From Candidatus Babelota bacterium (GTDB taxonomy: Bacteria; Dependentiae; Babeliae; Babeliales; JABCYS01), in contig JABCYS010000003.1 in the NCBI GenBank assembly GCA_013290085.1, positions 1 to 19,920 of the forward strand: 19,920 nucleotides of DNA. Reading direction: 5' to 3'. Position numbers and translations under genes: made by a program. Under the pieces are notes generated by a model. That model did no database searches, was not told the origin of the DNA, and was given only the letters and a program-made list of their open reading frames with translations. Shown here piece by piece: positions 13,111-19,920 of the stretch. Position 1 is the stretch's first letter; each line of letters begins with the position of its first letter.

Positions 13111-13899
13111 TTAAGGTTTTTTAATCTCTACAGCCTGCATAAGACGATCAAGTTCTTGATAATGTTCATGATTGCCCGAGTCAGCCCATTCGTAGAGAGC
13201 TTGTTTCTTATCGCGTTTGATTACAACAGCTATCCAGTGCCCGCCACCGACTCTTAAAACTATGCGGTGTGTACCTTTTTCTCTGAGAGCGCGACATTGC
13301 CCCTTTTTGATATTGTTTACGTCAGATATGACGGTAAAGCTGGCATTGGCAGGAAGAAGAGAAAGAGCTTCTTCTCGTATGGCATAAATACCATGTTCAT
13401 CGAGGTCTACGCCATCGGTACTATATTTAATAGCGGGATCATTGCTTTTTATTTGGTTATTGCGTTCCTTTGCCATCTCTATGATGAGTTGGCGCCATAC
13501 ACCACCCTTATCAATGTGGAGCTGAGTAAAATTGTAATCGGTAAGAAGATGACGGTGCTGCTCATCGCCAAGCGCAATAGCATTTTTTAATGCATGATAA
13601 CCGCAAGTTGCCTCTTTTTGTCCCTGAGCTTGCACTCGTTTGAAGGTAACAATTGCTGGGACAGAGGGAGATGATTTAGCCTTTAGTGCTTTATGAATAC
13701 GTAGAGCGACAAAGGTAAGAGCGGCACCAAGAGCCACACAAAAAACTACCGTGTGTAGGGTAGGTAAGGTGTTGGCGTAAGAAGTGGATTGCGCATCGGT
13801 GGTGTTATTTGGAACCATACCCTGGGTGATCACCGGAGCAGTGACCAAGGAAAAAAGTAATAAACTGTTAAGGATGAAACGATTTTTTGTAATGATCAT
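13111..13899 (-). CDS. Membrane-anchored predicted papain-like cysteine protease, paralog 1
   Basis: The 262-residue protein has a hydrophobic N-terminal segment (about 8-25, signal peptide or anchor) and a second membrane helix (about 47-67). A soluble domain (85-258) follows. Its motifs are ATCGYHALKNAIALG (Cys99), DGVDLDEHGI (163-171), GGGHWIAVVIKRD (His221) and ALYEWADSGN (Asp240). The order Cys, His, Asp and the context fit a papain-like peptidase. C-x2-H-x3-N after the cysteine and HW at the histidine recall Josephin deubiquitinases, but no family could be assigned. All these motifs recur in the gene immediately upstream (13928-14878), with which it shares an operon (28-base gap). GGGGG before the ATG may serve as ribosome binding site. 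It could act on periplasmic or host proteins. Confidence 0.65.
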   Translation of the reverse strand: MIITKNRFILNSLLLFSLVTAPVITQGMVPNNTTDAQSTSYANTLPTLHTVVFCVALGAALTFVALRIHKALKAKSSPSVPAIVTFKRVQAQGQKEATCGYHALKNAIALGDEQHRHLLTDYNFTQLHIDKGGVWRQLIIEMAKERNNQIKSNDPAIKYSTDGVDLDEHGIYAIREEALSLLPANASFTVISDVNNIKKGQCRALREKGTHRIVLRVGGGHWIAVVIKRDKKQALYEWADSGNHEHYQELDRLMQAVEIKKP

Positions 13900-13927
13900 G
13901 AAGAACCCCCATTGAGAGAAATCTTAG

Positions 13928-14878
13928 TTAGGCGATACCTTCTACTACTCCCATGAGGTCTCTGAGCTCAGGGTAATGGTAGTTTATGTTATTAAGTGAG
14001 TCAGCCCATTCATAGGTGACTTGACCCTCATTACGTCTGATTACAACCGCTATCCAGTGACCTGCCGTCACGCCTTTTTTTCTTGTTGGAGCTTGGACTT
14101 GTAAAATTACGCGAACAGTTCCTGGGGCGCGTAGGTTAGCAAGTTTTTGTTGATTAATAAGGTCGGGTTCTTGCAGCTGTTCAGGTCTAGTAACAACTTC
14201 AATAATGTCTCCATCACGTAGCATAGGAAGCGGACTAGTATTATCAGCCCTAATTTCATCAATTATATGTTCAATGCCATGTTGATCTAGATCTGAACCG
14301 TCAACGGGGTGATAAGACGGATCATTTCTGGGTAAGCCTTGTTCTGCAAGTTCGGCATTTCTTCGTTGAGCAAGCTCGATTATCGCCTCTCGCCAGTCAT
14401 TTATAGGGGTGTGTTCATTAAGAAGGTTTCTGTACTCATCATTGCCAAGTGCTACCGCATTTTTTATCGCATGGTAGCCACATGTTTCGTCATCCGCGCG
14501 TTGAGGGTTGACAAGGGTACCTCTTTGTAGAGTTACTACTTCTCTTGTTTGGCGTTTCGTTAATTGCAGCAAGAGGGGTTGATTTCCGTCAGCGCTTGGG
14601 TTTTGAGGTTGTAGCCCATGGCCGGTACCCGGAAAAGCATTTTTTTGGCTTAATGACTCTTTGATGGCATATATGACTAGGTAAAGAATCATGCTGCCAA
14701 AAATAACACGAGGGGCGGTTATTTCGTTCTTTACTTTGTTCCACAGAGCCTTGAGTGAAGACTCCTTTTCCTTTTTCTTCAGAGCAACTTTTTTGACATG
14801 GCTTGGGGTGCCCGGGAGAGTCATAGAGGGCGCCACCAGGGAGAAAAGTAATAAAGTACGTATGATTATGCTGTTCAT
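13928..14878 (-). CDS. Membrane-anchored predicted papain-like cysteine protease, paralog 2
   Basis: This 316-residue relative of the next gene comes first in the pair's transcript. It starts with a signal-like segment (1-21) and a lysine-rich stretch (KKVALKKKEKESSLK). A membrane helix (about 56-73) and a proline/glutamine-rich linker follow. The soluble domain has ETCGYHAIKNAVALG (Cys133), DGSDLDQHGI (193-202), AGHWIAVVIRRN (His274) and VTYEWADSLN (Asp293). The His-to-Asp distance, 19 residues, equals that of paralog 1, while the Cys-to-His part is 19 residues longer (141 against 122), with an insertion around 225-270. Conservation is concentrated at the putative catalytic motifs, which suggests both copies are active. 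Gene duplication is clear. The substrate and final location are unknown. GGGGT before the ATG may be the ribosome binding site. Confidence 0.65.
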   Translation of the reverse strand: MNSIIIRTLLLFSLVAPSMTLPGTPSHVKKVALKKKEKESSLKALWNKVKNEITAPRVIFGSMILYLVIYAIKESLSQKNAFPGTGHGLQPQNPSADGNQPLLLQLTKRQTREVVTLQRGTLVNPQRADDETCGYHAIKNAVALGNDEYRNLLNEHTPINDWREAIIELAQRRNAELAEQGLPRNDPSYHPVDGSDLDQHGIEHIIDEIRADNTSPLPMLRDGDIIEVVTRPEQLQEPDLINQQKLANLRAPGTVRVILQVQAPTRKKGVTAGHWIAVVIRRNEGQVTYEWADSLNNINYHYPELRDLMGVVEGIA

Positions 14879-15191
14879 GTGATTACCCCATTTTGCTTGA
14901 TTAGTAAGCTTAGTATGCCTTTTCTAGGCCCTGAATCAAGTGGTTGCCGTTTCTATTTGTCAAGAATGATCCGGCTGCGCAGCCCCCTTCGTTTCAGCAT
15001 GGGTGCTGATTAATCTTGTATGGTTTTTAAGATTTTGCTTTTTAGACAATTTAATTATCAGCGAGAGCTTGGAACTGTTGAATTTTTAATACTTTTTTGA
15101 GCTATATTTAGGAAAGCTATAGCTTTCCTTTTTTCTAAAAAATGTTAAGTTATAGCTTTCCTTTAAATACAAAAAAAGATAGGTGTTTAAA
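14879..15191. promoter_or_regulatory. Divergent intergenic region with candidate promoters and hairpins
   Basis: This 313-base gap lies between the protease pair (minus) and the HTH-Fic pair (plus). On the minus strand TTGATT and CATACT, 16 bases apart, lie about 35-60 bases before 14878. In the middle there are a perfect GC-rich palindrome GGCTGCGCAGCC at 14973-14984 and a hairpin TCAGCA-tggg-TGCTGA at 14994-15009. On the right a TTGAAT at 15078-15083 and TATATT at 15103-15108 (19 bases apart) lead into the operator at 15110. I see no coding sequence in it. Confidence 0.45.
15110..15164 (+). promoter_or_regulatory. Palindromic operator plus repeat half-site before the HTH-Fic pair
   Basis: AGGAAAGCTATAGCTTTCCT at 15110-15129 is a perfect 20-bp palindrome. 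The segment TATAGCTTTCCTTT occurs there (15118-15131) and again at 15151-15164, 33 bp later. The likely transcription start lies within or just after the palindrome. This is a good candidate site for autoregulation by the HTH protein encoded next. The palindrome followed by TTTTTT could also form a short terminator hairpin. Confidence 0.6.
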
Positions 15192-15665
15192 ATGACTAAT
15201 AGCTTCAAAAAATTAATGCGAGAACAAGTACAAGAAAGGTTAAGTGGTTTTTTAGAACTTTCAAAAAGACCCGCTCCCCCTAAAGGGTGGATAAGAACTA
15301 TAAGAGAGGCGCTGGGTATGTCTGGTTATGCATTAGCAAACCGCCTTGGTTGTAGTAAGGCCAATATTGTAATCCTTGAACGAAATGAGAGGAGAGGGGC
15401 CATTACCCTAGAAACCTTAGATCAGGCTGCTCAAGCAATGGGTTGTAAGCTTGTTTATTGTCTCGTTCCCCAAGAATCGCTTGATGCAGTACTAGAACAA
15501 CAGGCCATGGCTAGAGCAAAAAAGAAGATCGCCTTAATCAATCACTCAATGAAACTTGAAAAACAGGGTCTGAGTCCAAAACAGCTTAAACAGCAAGAGG
15601 CCGACCTTATTAAGGAGCTTTTACAGGGGCCAACAAAAAACCTGTGGATTGATGATGAAGTTTAA
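15192..15665 (+). CDS. Mobile mystery protein A, HTH (Xre-type) regulator
   Basis: This 157-residue protein matches the family named mobile mystery protein A, which is always found next to a Fic-domain mobile mystery protein B. After a charged N-terminal region with SKRPAPPKGWIRTIREALGMS (24-44), a helix-turn-helix domain (about 34-95) is seen: GYALANRLGCSKANIVILERNE, then AITLETLDQAAQAMGCKLVYCLVP. A charged helical tail follows. It is a DNA-binding repressor or antitoxin-like partner. I chose the ATG at 15192, seven bases after AGGTG; a GTG at 15183 is three codons upstream. The 20-bp palindrome at 15110 is the likely operator. The end overlaps the start of the Fic gene. Such pairs are typical of mobile islands. 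Confidence 0.87.
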   Translation: MTNSFKKLMREQVQERLSGFLELSKRPAPPKGWIRTIREALGMSGYALANRLGCSKANIVILERNERRGAITLETLDQAAQAMGCKLVYCLVPQESLDAVLEQQAMARAKKKIALINHSMKLEKQGLSPKQLKQQEADLIKELLQGPTKNLWIDDEV

Positions 15666-16233
15666 TTATCCTGAGGGAGCTACTCCACTAGAACTCGATG
15701 AGTTAGCTGCCTTAATCCCAAGTCATATTACTACTCAAGAAGAATTAAATGCTTGGGAAGAAAGAAATATTCTTGTTGCTCAAGATTGGGCTTTTAAGCA
15801 AAAAGAGCTTTTATCAATAGATTTTATAAAAAGTCTTCATGAACATATGTTTAATGAAACCTGGAAATGGGCAGGGAAATTTCGGACCACAGAAAAAAAC
15901 ATTGGCATCCAGTGGCCGCAAATTCCTACAAAGGTAAAAGAACTTTGCGATAACACCCAATATCAATTAGAGCATGCAACATATCCAAAAGATGAAGTCG
16001 CTCTAAGACTTCACCATGGCCTAACATGGATTCATGCATTTCCAAATGGAAATGGTAGACATGCAAGATTAATTGCCGATCTTTTAATTGTGCAACAGGG
16101 AGGTGCGCGATTTAGCTGGGGGATGCATCAAAATTTACAAAAAGCATCTTCAGTACGAAAACAATACATAGAATCTCTAAAGTTAGCTGATCACGGAAGT
16201 TTTTCGCAGTTGCTTACTTTTGCTAGAACATAA
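15655..16233 (+). CDS. Mobile mystery protein B, Fic-domain protein
   Basis: The 192-residue protein has the family start (FNYPEGATPLELDE) and a Fic core: FIKSLHEHMFNETWKWAGKFR (58-77) and the signature HAFPNGNGRHAR (127-138) with the catalytic His127 and Arg135/Arg138. Fic enzymes transfer AMP or other phosphate-containing groups to target proteins. Two positions differ from the classical HPFx(D/E)GNGRxxR: Ala128 replaces Pro, and Asn131 stands where an acidic, Mg-binding residue is usual. The reaction may therefore differ from AMPylation. Candidate starts are TTG 15649, ATG 15652 and ATG 15655. The last best fits the family N-terminus. The gene overlaps protein A's gene by 11 bases in another frame, so translation is probably coupled. 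It probably forms a toxin-antitoxin-like module with it. Confidence 0.88.
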   Translation: MKFNYPEGATPLELDELAALIPSHITTQEELNAWEERNILVAQDWAFKQKELLSIDFIKSLHEHMFNETWKWAGKFRTTEKNIGIQWPQIPTKVKELCDNTQYQLEHATYPKDEVALRLHHGLTWIHAFPNGNGRHARLIADLLIVQQGGARFSWGMHQNLQKASSVRKQYIESLKLADHGSFSQLLTFART

Positions 16234-16384
16234 AATCACATGTCTTTTTATGACAAGAATATGCGGTCTAGGGGCAGGATCGTTCTAAAACATTGTCTTC
16301 TCAGCACGCAATAGACTAGAGTTAACAGCAACTATGCGATACAATGCTTCAGCATATTTTTCTGAAAAAGTGAAAGGTTTTAGT

Positions 16385-17074
16385 ATGAATAAAATATTTC
16401 TAGGCAATGCTCTTTGGCAACTTATAATGCTGGCAGACCCGGTAAGTAAATTAGTACTTTTGACGCTGCTTGGCATGTCAATTACCTGTTGGACAATCTT
16501 TTTCTATAAACTCATTTTACTGCGGGTAAAGCGAGAACAAATGCGCCAAGCAATTAGTGCTATAAAAACGATCCCTGATTTACACGGCCTGGTTAATCTT
16601 GCCACTGAAATTTCAAAAACATTGCCCGGCTATTTCCTCTCACAAAACCTCGCATTCCTAAAAGGCCTCGTTCAACGCCGCGAACAAGACCAATCTTATG
16701 TTGCCGTACGCGAATGGGAGGGAGTCCAAGGGTATATCAATCAAACGTTCGATGAACTAGTACTCCAAGAAGAACGTTATATGCCCATCCTCTATTCCAG
16801 TGCAGGAGTTGCTACATTGATAGGTCTTTTTGGTACTGTTTGGGGACTTATTCATGCATTTGTTCGCATTGGTGAATTTCAGTCGGCTGACATAGCAACC
16901 GTAGCTCCCGGTATTGCCGAAGCCTTGATCACCACGCTTGCCGGGTTGGTAGTTGCCATACCCGCGTTCCTGATGTTCCACTATCTGACAGTGCAAAACC
17001 GCAAACTCGAATACCAACTTTCTGTGTTTGCAGATCGCTATACCTGGATCATTAAACAACTTTTTATACAGTAG
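16385..17074 (+). CDS. tolQ: TolQ proton channel subunit (TolQ/ExbB family)
   Basis: TolQ with TolR uses the proton motive force to energise TolA and keep the outer membrane attached during division. The 229-residue product has the usual length and three membrane helices: about 20-42, 132-157 and 168-192. The last two are joined by the conserved GLFGTVWGLIHAF (about 147-159) and ATVAPGIAEALITTLAGLVVAIPA motifs of the family. The ATG at 16385 follows AAAGG at 16373-16377 and gives the normal N-terminus. The frame is open further upstream without family support. It starts the tolQRAB operon; tolR follows after seven bases. ExbB is excluded by the order with tolB. Confidence 0.93.
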   Translation: MNKIFLGNALWQLIMLADPVSKLVLLTLLGMSITCWTIFFYKLILLRVKREQMRQAISAIKTIPDLHGLVNLATEISKTLPGYFLSQNLAFLKGLVQRREQDQSYVAVREWEGVQGYINQTFDELVLQEERYMPILYSSAGVATLIGLFGTVWGLIHAFVRIGEFQSADIATVAPGIAEALITTLAGLVVAIPAFLMFHYLTVQNRKLEYQLSVFADRYTWIIKQLFIQ

Positions 17075-17081
17075 GGGTTTT

Positions 17082-17516
17082 ATGAAGCTATCGCCACGAC
17101 GACGTCCTCGCCACACAACATTACCTGAAGTAAACGTTATCCCCCTGATTGACGTTTCATTGATGTTGCTGGTGGTATTTATGGTGACAACACCCATGTT
17201 GCAGCATGGGATAAAAGTTGAGTTGCCCCAAGGACAATCACAAGAGACAAAAGATGCGAAACAAGACTTAGTGGTTTATATCGAGAAGGCGGCAGACTCC
17301 AAATCTAAGGAAAAACTTTATTTAAATGATACCGCAATGACACAAGATGCTTTGCTGAGTAAATTAAAAAGTAAGACACAAGGCCAGACAGATAAAACAG
17401 TTTTTGTAAAAGCTGATCGCGCAGTAAATTATGGCAAGGTCATTGAAATAGTTGATCAAATTAAGTGTGTCGGAGGTATTAAGTATGTTGCTCTGGCAAC
17501 GCATCGGGTGGCCTAA
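17082..17516 (+). CDS. tolR: TolR (TolR/ExbD family)
   Basis: The 144-residue protein has a short basic N-terminus (SPRRRPRH), the single membrane helix with the signature LPEVNVIPLIDVSLMLLVVF (14-33) and a periplasmic domain ending in VFVKADRAVNYGKVIEIVDQIK. Asp24 corresponds to the essential proton-carrying aspartate of TolR. It partners TolQ in the inner membrane and binds peptidoglycan and TolA. AGGGGT seven bases before the ATG supports the start. Its last 32 bases overlap the start of the next gene, so the three gene products are coupled. Confidence 0.93.
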   Translation: MKLSPRRRPRHTTLPEVNVIPLIDVSLMLLVVFMVTTPMLQHGIKVELPQGQSQETKDAKQDLVVYIEKAADSKSKEKLYLNDTAMTQDALLSKLKSKTQGQTDKTVFVKADRAVNYGKVIEIVDQIKCVGGIKYVALATHRVA

Positions 17517-18285
17517 ACGCTATACCTTTCTATCCAAGCTCCTACTCCTGAGTGCACTCGGGCATAGCACTTTGCTTTTTTTTATCCTGTTTTTTTATAA
17601 AGGTGAAAACTTTACCTACTCCCTCAACTTAGATGCGCAAGATATGACCGTTCTCTTTTTACCATTTCAAAAAACAGTTGCTACACAAAAAATAGTTACT
17701 ACAGCCCAAGTAGCCGGAAATGCCAAGAGTGGCTCCTCGCGCTTAAAGGTAATTAACTCTTCGAATAAAAGTGCGAAAAATAAAAATACAAAAACAAAAA
17801 ATAAGAACGCGCTCGAAAAAGCATTGGCAAAAACTCCTGAAACAGCTCTTGCTCAAGCCGAAGAAAAAAAAGGAAAAAATAAGAAGGCGGATGTTGCAAA
17901 AAAAATTGATGAGCCAAAATCAGAAGAAAAAATTGTTGCACAACAAGAACCGGCGCAACCAAAAGAAGAGACAATAAAACCAGAAGTAGTTGACCTCTTT
18001 GATGAAGAAGCAGTGTATGTAGGCCAGCAAGATCTGAATGCGTTAGAGCTCCGGCAAGAGCTGCTGCAAGAGATAGAGCAAGCATGGCGTCCTCCCGTTG
18101 GACTTGCTACGAATAAAATATGCAAAGTTCGTGTTTTAGTTGATTGGAAAGGGAAGGCAGAAGATATTGTTTTTGAAGAATCTTCTCAGATAGTTGCATT
18201 TGATGCCTCGGTGCGTCATGCATTACTTACTATGCAGTTCCCTAAAAGTTCCTACGGCAAAGAATTAATTCTCCCCTTTCATTGA
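17485..18285 (+). CDS. tolA: TolA-like protein with TonB/TolA C-terminal domain
   Basis: The 266-residue protein has a single N-terminal membrane helix (about 15-40, LSKLLLLSALGHSTLLFFIL). A long lysine-, glutamate- and alanine-rich middle region (about 88-175) follows, like TolA's extended helical or disordered spacer. The C-terminal domain (about 190-266) begins QELLQEIEQAWRPPVG and includes CKVRVLVDWKGKAEDIVFEESS, the TolA/TonB C-terminal fold. It spans the periplasm to link the TolQR motor to the outer membrane. It is shorter than E. coli TolA (421 residues). GGAGG at 17472-17476 lies nine bases before the ATG, inside tolR. A TonB homologue is the alternative, but the position between tolR and tolB favours TolA. 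Confidence 0.88.
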   Translation: MLLWQRIGWPKRYTFLSKLLLLSALGHSTLLFFILFFYKGENFTYSLNLDAQDMTVLFLPFQKTVATQKIVTTAQVAGNAKSGSSRLKVINSSNKSAKNKNTKTKNKNALEKALAKTPETALAQAEEKKGKNKKADVAKKIDEPKSEEKIVAQQEPAQPKEETIKPEVVDLFDEEAVYVGQQDLNALELRQELLQEIEQAWRPPVGLATNKICKVRVLVDWKGKAEDIVFEESSQIVAFDASVRHALLTMQFPKSSYGKELILPFH

Positions 18286-18297
18286 AAGACATCATTT

Positions 18298-19626
18298 ATG
18301 AAAAAAATATTTTGTACGTTAGCGCTGTGCGTAACGCTCGCTGTTCACGCTGTTGAACAGGTTGCTTTGGAGGAAGTAAATGCTCGTCAATTTAAAAAAA
18401 TGTCTATCCTTATCGGTCTGCTCAAAGCAGATAAAGATGCAACAGTCGTAAGTGAGCAAGTAAAAAAAGATCTTGAATTTACCGGGCAGTTTTCTGTCGA
18501 TATCGAAACAGTTGATGCATTATCTTCAAAAAATCAGGTTCGTCAGTGGTTTGAAAAAGGATATCCGCTGGTAGTGTACCTACAGCCGTCTTCTTCTGGC
18601 TATGAATGGCATTTATATGACACCACAACGGCCAACATGATTAATGGCAAGAAGGTAGCTAAGTTAGGATCGAGTAAGCGCGGCTGGGCGCATGCGCTTG
18701 CTGATGAGCTTTGGCCAGCTCTGACAGGGACACCTGGTTTTTTTTCCACCAAGGTTGTGTATGGCAAAGAAGTGTGTCGTCGTGGAAGAAACTGTAAAAA
18801 ATATATTTACATCAGAGACGCTACCGATACTGAAGGTGGTTCAGAAGAGTTGCTGGTAGCAAGTCCAACCATTAGTGTTTCTCCTCGCTGGAACCGTGAC
18901 CTGCAAAATCCGATGGTTCTTTATTCTGAATATACAAAAACGAATGTGCGTCTTATCGCGGTCAACATGAAGGGAAAGCGCAAAGTAGTATCTGATTTTG
19001 AAGGGGTAAACATGCAAGTTTCCTACTCTCCAGAAGGTAAGGAGGTAGTGTATTGCCTTTCACGAGCGCCCCATGCTTCACACAGGCCTCATCTAACCAG
19101 TCAGTTGTACCATTATTTTTTTGACCCCTATTCTCAGCAAGCATGCTTTAAACGATTAACTTCAAATGCCGGGAATAACTTTGCTCCGTGCTGGGGGCCA
19201 GACAATACCCTGTTTTTTGCCTCAGATGCTTCAAAAAATGGGCAGCCCAACATCTGCTGGTATGATTTTAAAAATAAAAAGACAGCGTGGCTTACCCAGG
19301 ATGGTTATGCTACAAGCCCGAGCTATAATCCGTCTTCCAATAAGCTGGTGTATACCAAGATGGTCAACAAAATAATGCAGCTTTTTGAGTTTGATGTAAC
19401 AACTCAGCAGCACCGTCAATTAACCTCTGACCCGAGCAATAAGGATGATTGCAGCTGGTCTCCCTGTGGGAACCTTATTTCCTACTCTGCTGAGGTCAAA
19501 GGCAAAAGCCGGCTGGCCGTCTTTAATTTGCTGACCAAAGAACAGCTTTTTATAACCTCAGAAGGGGAGGACTGCAGTTACCCGTCCTGGTCCCCTAAAT
19601 ATGCTCAAATGCCGGTGATAGCCTGA
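18298..19626 (+). CDS. tolB: TolB periplasmic beta-propeller protein
   Basis: The 442-residue product has a signal peptide (MKKIFCTLALCVTLAVHA, about 1-18). An N-terminal alpha/beta domain (about 20-150) with LLKADKDATVVSEQVKKDLE and the WPALTGTPGFFSTKVVYG junction follows. A six-bladed beta-propeller of PD40 repeats makes up the rest: SVSPRWNRD, VSYSPEGKEVVYC, FAPCWGPDNTLFFASD, SPSYNPSSNKLVYT, DCSWSPCGNLISYS and SYPSWSPK. TolB binds Pal and TolA in the periplasm. An unusual number of cysteines (several in the propeller) is notable, and DsbD in this window may serve their redox state. Twelve bases separate it from tolA. pal, normally next, is not seen; a new promoter and another gene follow. 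Confidence 0.93.
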   Translation: MKKIFCTLALCVTLAVHAVEQVALEEVNARQFKKMSILIGLLKADKDATVVSEQVKKDLEFTGQFSVDIETVDALSSKNQVRQWFEKGYPLVVYLQPSSSGYEWHLYDTTTANMINGKKVAKLGSSKRGWAHALADELWPALTGTPGFFSTKVVYGKEVCRRGRNCKKYIYIRDATDTEGGSEELLVASPTISVSPRWNRDLQNPMVLYSEYTKTNVRLIAVNMKGKRKVVSDFEGVNMQVSYSPEGKEVVYCLSRAPHASHRPHLTSQLYHYFFDPYSQQACFKRLTSNAGNNFAPCWGPDNTLFFASDASKNGQPNICWYDFKNKKTAWLTQDGYATSPSYNPSSNKLVYTKMVNKIMQLFEFDVTTQQHRQLTSDPSNKDDCSWSPCGNLISYSAEVKGKSRLAVFNLLTKEQLFITSEGEDCSYPSWSPKYAQMPVIA

Positions 19627-19710
19627 ATAGGCTCAGCCAGGCTCTAATATCTCTTTAAAATCCCCCCTATAAAAGCGGTCCCAGTCGCTATCTGGACAGC
19701 CTTTGACCTT

Positions 19711-19738
19711 TTGACAATTTTAATATTTCAAATAGAAT
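19711..19738 (+). promoter_or_regulatory. Promoter of the last gene
   Basis: A consensus TTGACA at 19711-19716 and TAGAAT at 19733-19738 are 16 bases apart, about 45 bases before the ATG at 19783. It shows that the last gene is not simply the next member of the tol operon. Confidence 0.7.
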
Positions 19739-19782
19739 AGAAAAGATAAAAAATGGAATGGTATAAAAAAGGGATACAACTC

Positions 19783-19920
19783 ATGAATAAGCATTCAAAT
19801 ATTGCCAACAAACTCGTACTTACCGCTCTATTCTCAGCAACTTTGTGTTTTGGCATGCAACAGCATCCTAAGCATCCTGTGACTGACGTTGCATTACGAA
19901 AATGCATAGATGAGAGGGAA
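19783..19920 (+). CDS. Start of a secreted protein gene, cut by window end
   Basis: Forty-six codons are visible: a basic start (MNKHSNIANK), a hydrophobic core (LVLTALFSATLCFG) and the beginning of a mature region (MQQHPKHPVTDVALRKCIDERE, in two halves by position). This is a signal peptide with likely cleavage near residue 24. There is no proper lipobox before the cysteine at 22, so it does not look like the Pal lipoprotein expected after tolB. AAAGGGA at about 19768-19774 supports this ATG; an in-frame ATG at 19753 is ten codons earlier. Function is not recognisable from this part. Confidence 0.6.
   Translation, partial: MNKHSNIANKLVLTALFSATLCFGMQQHPKHPVTDVALRKCIDERE

Noticed and set aside
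13091..13131. Terminator between convergent cca and protease paralog 1
   Set aside because: Only A/T runs with a weak AAAAAAcc..TTTTTT pairing are present; no solid stem with a T-run could be drawn.
16293..16322. TTGTCT and TAGAGT as a tolQ promoter
   Set aside because: The spacing is 18 bases and both boxes are poor, so it is not better than chance in this AT-rich gap.
17753..18125. Long frames on both strands within tolA's middle region
   Set aside because: They arise from the low-complexity Lys/Glu/Ala-rich codons of TolA.
19620..19633. Small hairpin AGCCT-gaat-AGGCT at the tolB stop as a terminator
   Set aside because: Five base pairs without a T-run are too weak to call.

Overview
The window looks like a piece of the chromosome of a small-genome, host-dependent Gram-negative bacterium. 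Two tandem ATP/ADP (NTT/Tlc-family) translocase genes point to energy parasitism or nucleotide uptake inside a eukaryotic cell. A Tol operon and DsbD point to an outer membrane and periplasm. Several predicted secreted or anchored proteins have no obvious relatives. This mix fits Candidatus Dependentiae (TM6/Babeliae) best, in my judgement, but a Chlamydia- or Rickettsia-like lineage is not excluded from sequence alone. The standard genetic code is used.

Layout. 1-2038: the 3' end of one NTT translocase gene, a strong hairpin that overlaps a 12-codon mini-ORF, then a complete second NTT gene. 2039-3241: promoter and structured leader, rpsB, tRNA-Ser(GGA) and the small SRP RNA. 3250-6703: dnaX, der and a short ribosome hibernation factor, all on the plus strand and tightly spaced. 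6722-8458: a DsbD-type thiol transporter on the minus strand. 8552-8962: tRNA-Ala(GGC) and a YdeI/OmdA-like small protein. 9014-9674: a terminator, a strong promoter carrying two tandem operators, an AbrB/MazE-like gene and a coupled small unknown gene. 9705-10250: a Nudix hydrolase gene flanked by two direct repeats. 10285-11627: a small secreted protein and a DUF4097-like surface or periplasmic protein. 11666-13090: an HD-domain CCA-adding enzyme. 13111-14878: two adjacent paralogous membrane-anchored proteins with a Cys-His-Asp arrangement suggestive of papain-like proteases. 15110-16233: a palindromic operator and the mobile mystery protein A/B (HTH plus Fic) pair. 16385-19626: tolQ-tolR-tolA-tolB. 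19711-19920: a promoter and the start of a secreted-protein gene cut by the window edge.

How it fits together. The core genes cover translation (S2, tRNAs, CCA enzyme, SRP RNA, Der, hibernation factor), replication (DnaX), envelope maintenance (Tol, DsbD) and host energy import (NTT). The accessory genes between them (AbrB-like module, Nudix gene between repeats, Cys-protease paralogs, HTH-Fic pair) are where unusual biology is most likely. The best candidate for something undescribed is the tandem Cys-protease-like pair. Its motifs (CGYHA.KN, GHWIAVVI, YEWADS) resemble the layout of Josephin-type deubiquitinases, which would make sense in a bacterium living inside a eukaryote. This is inference from motifs and was not tested by any search.
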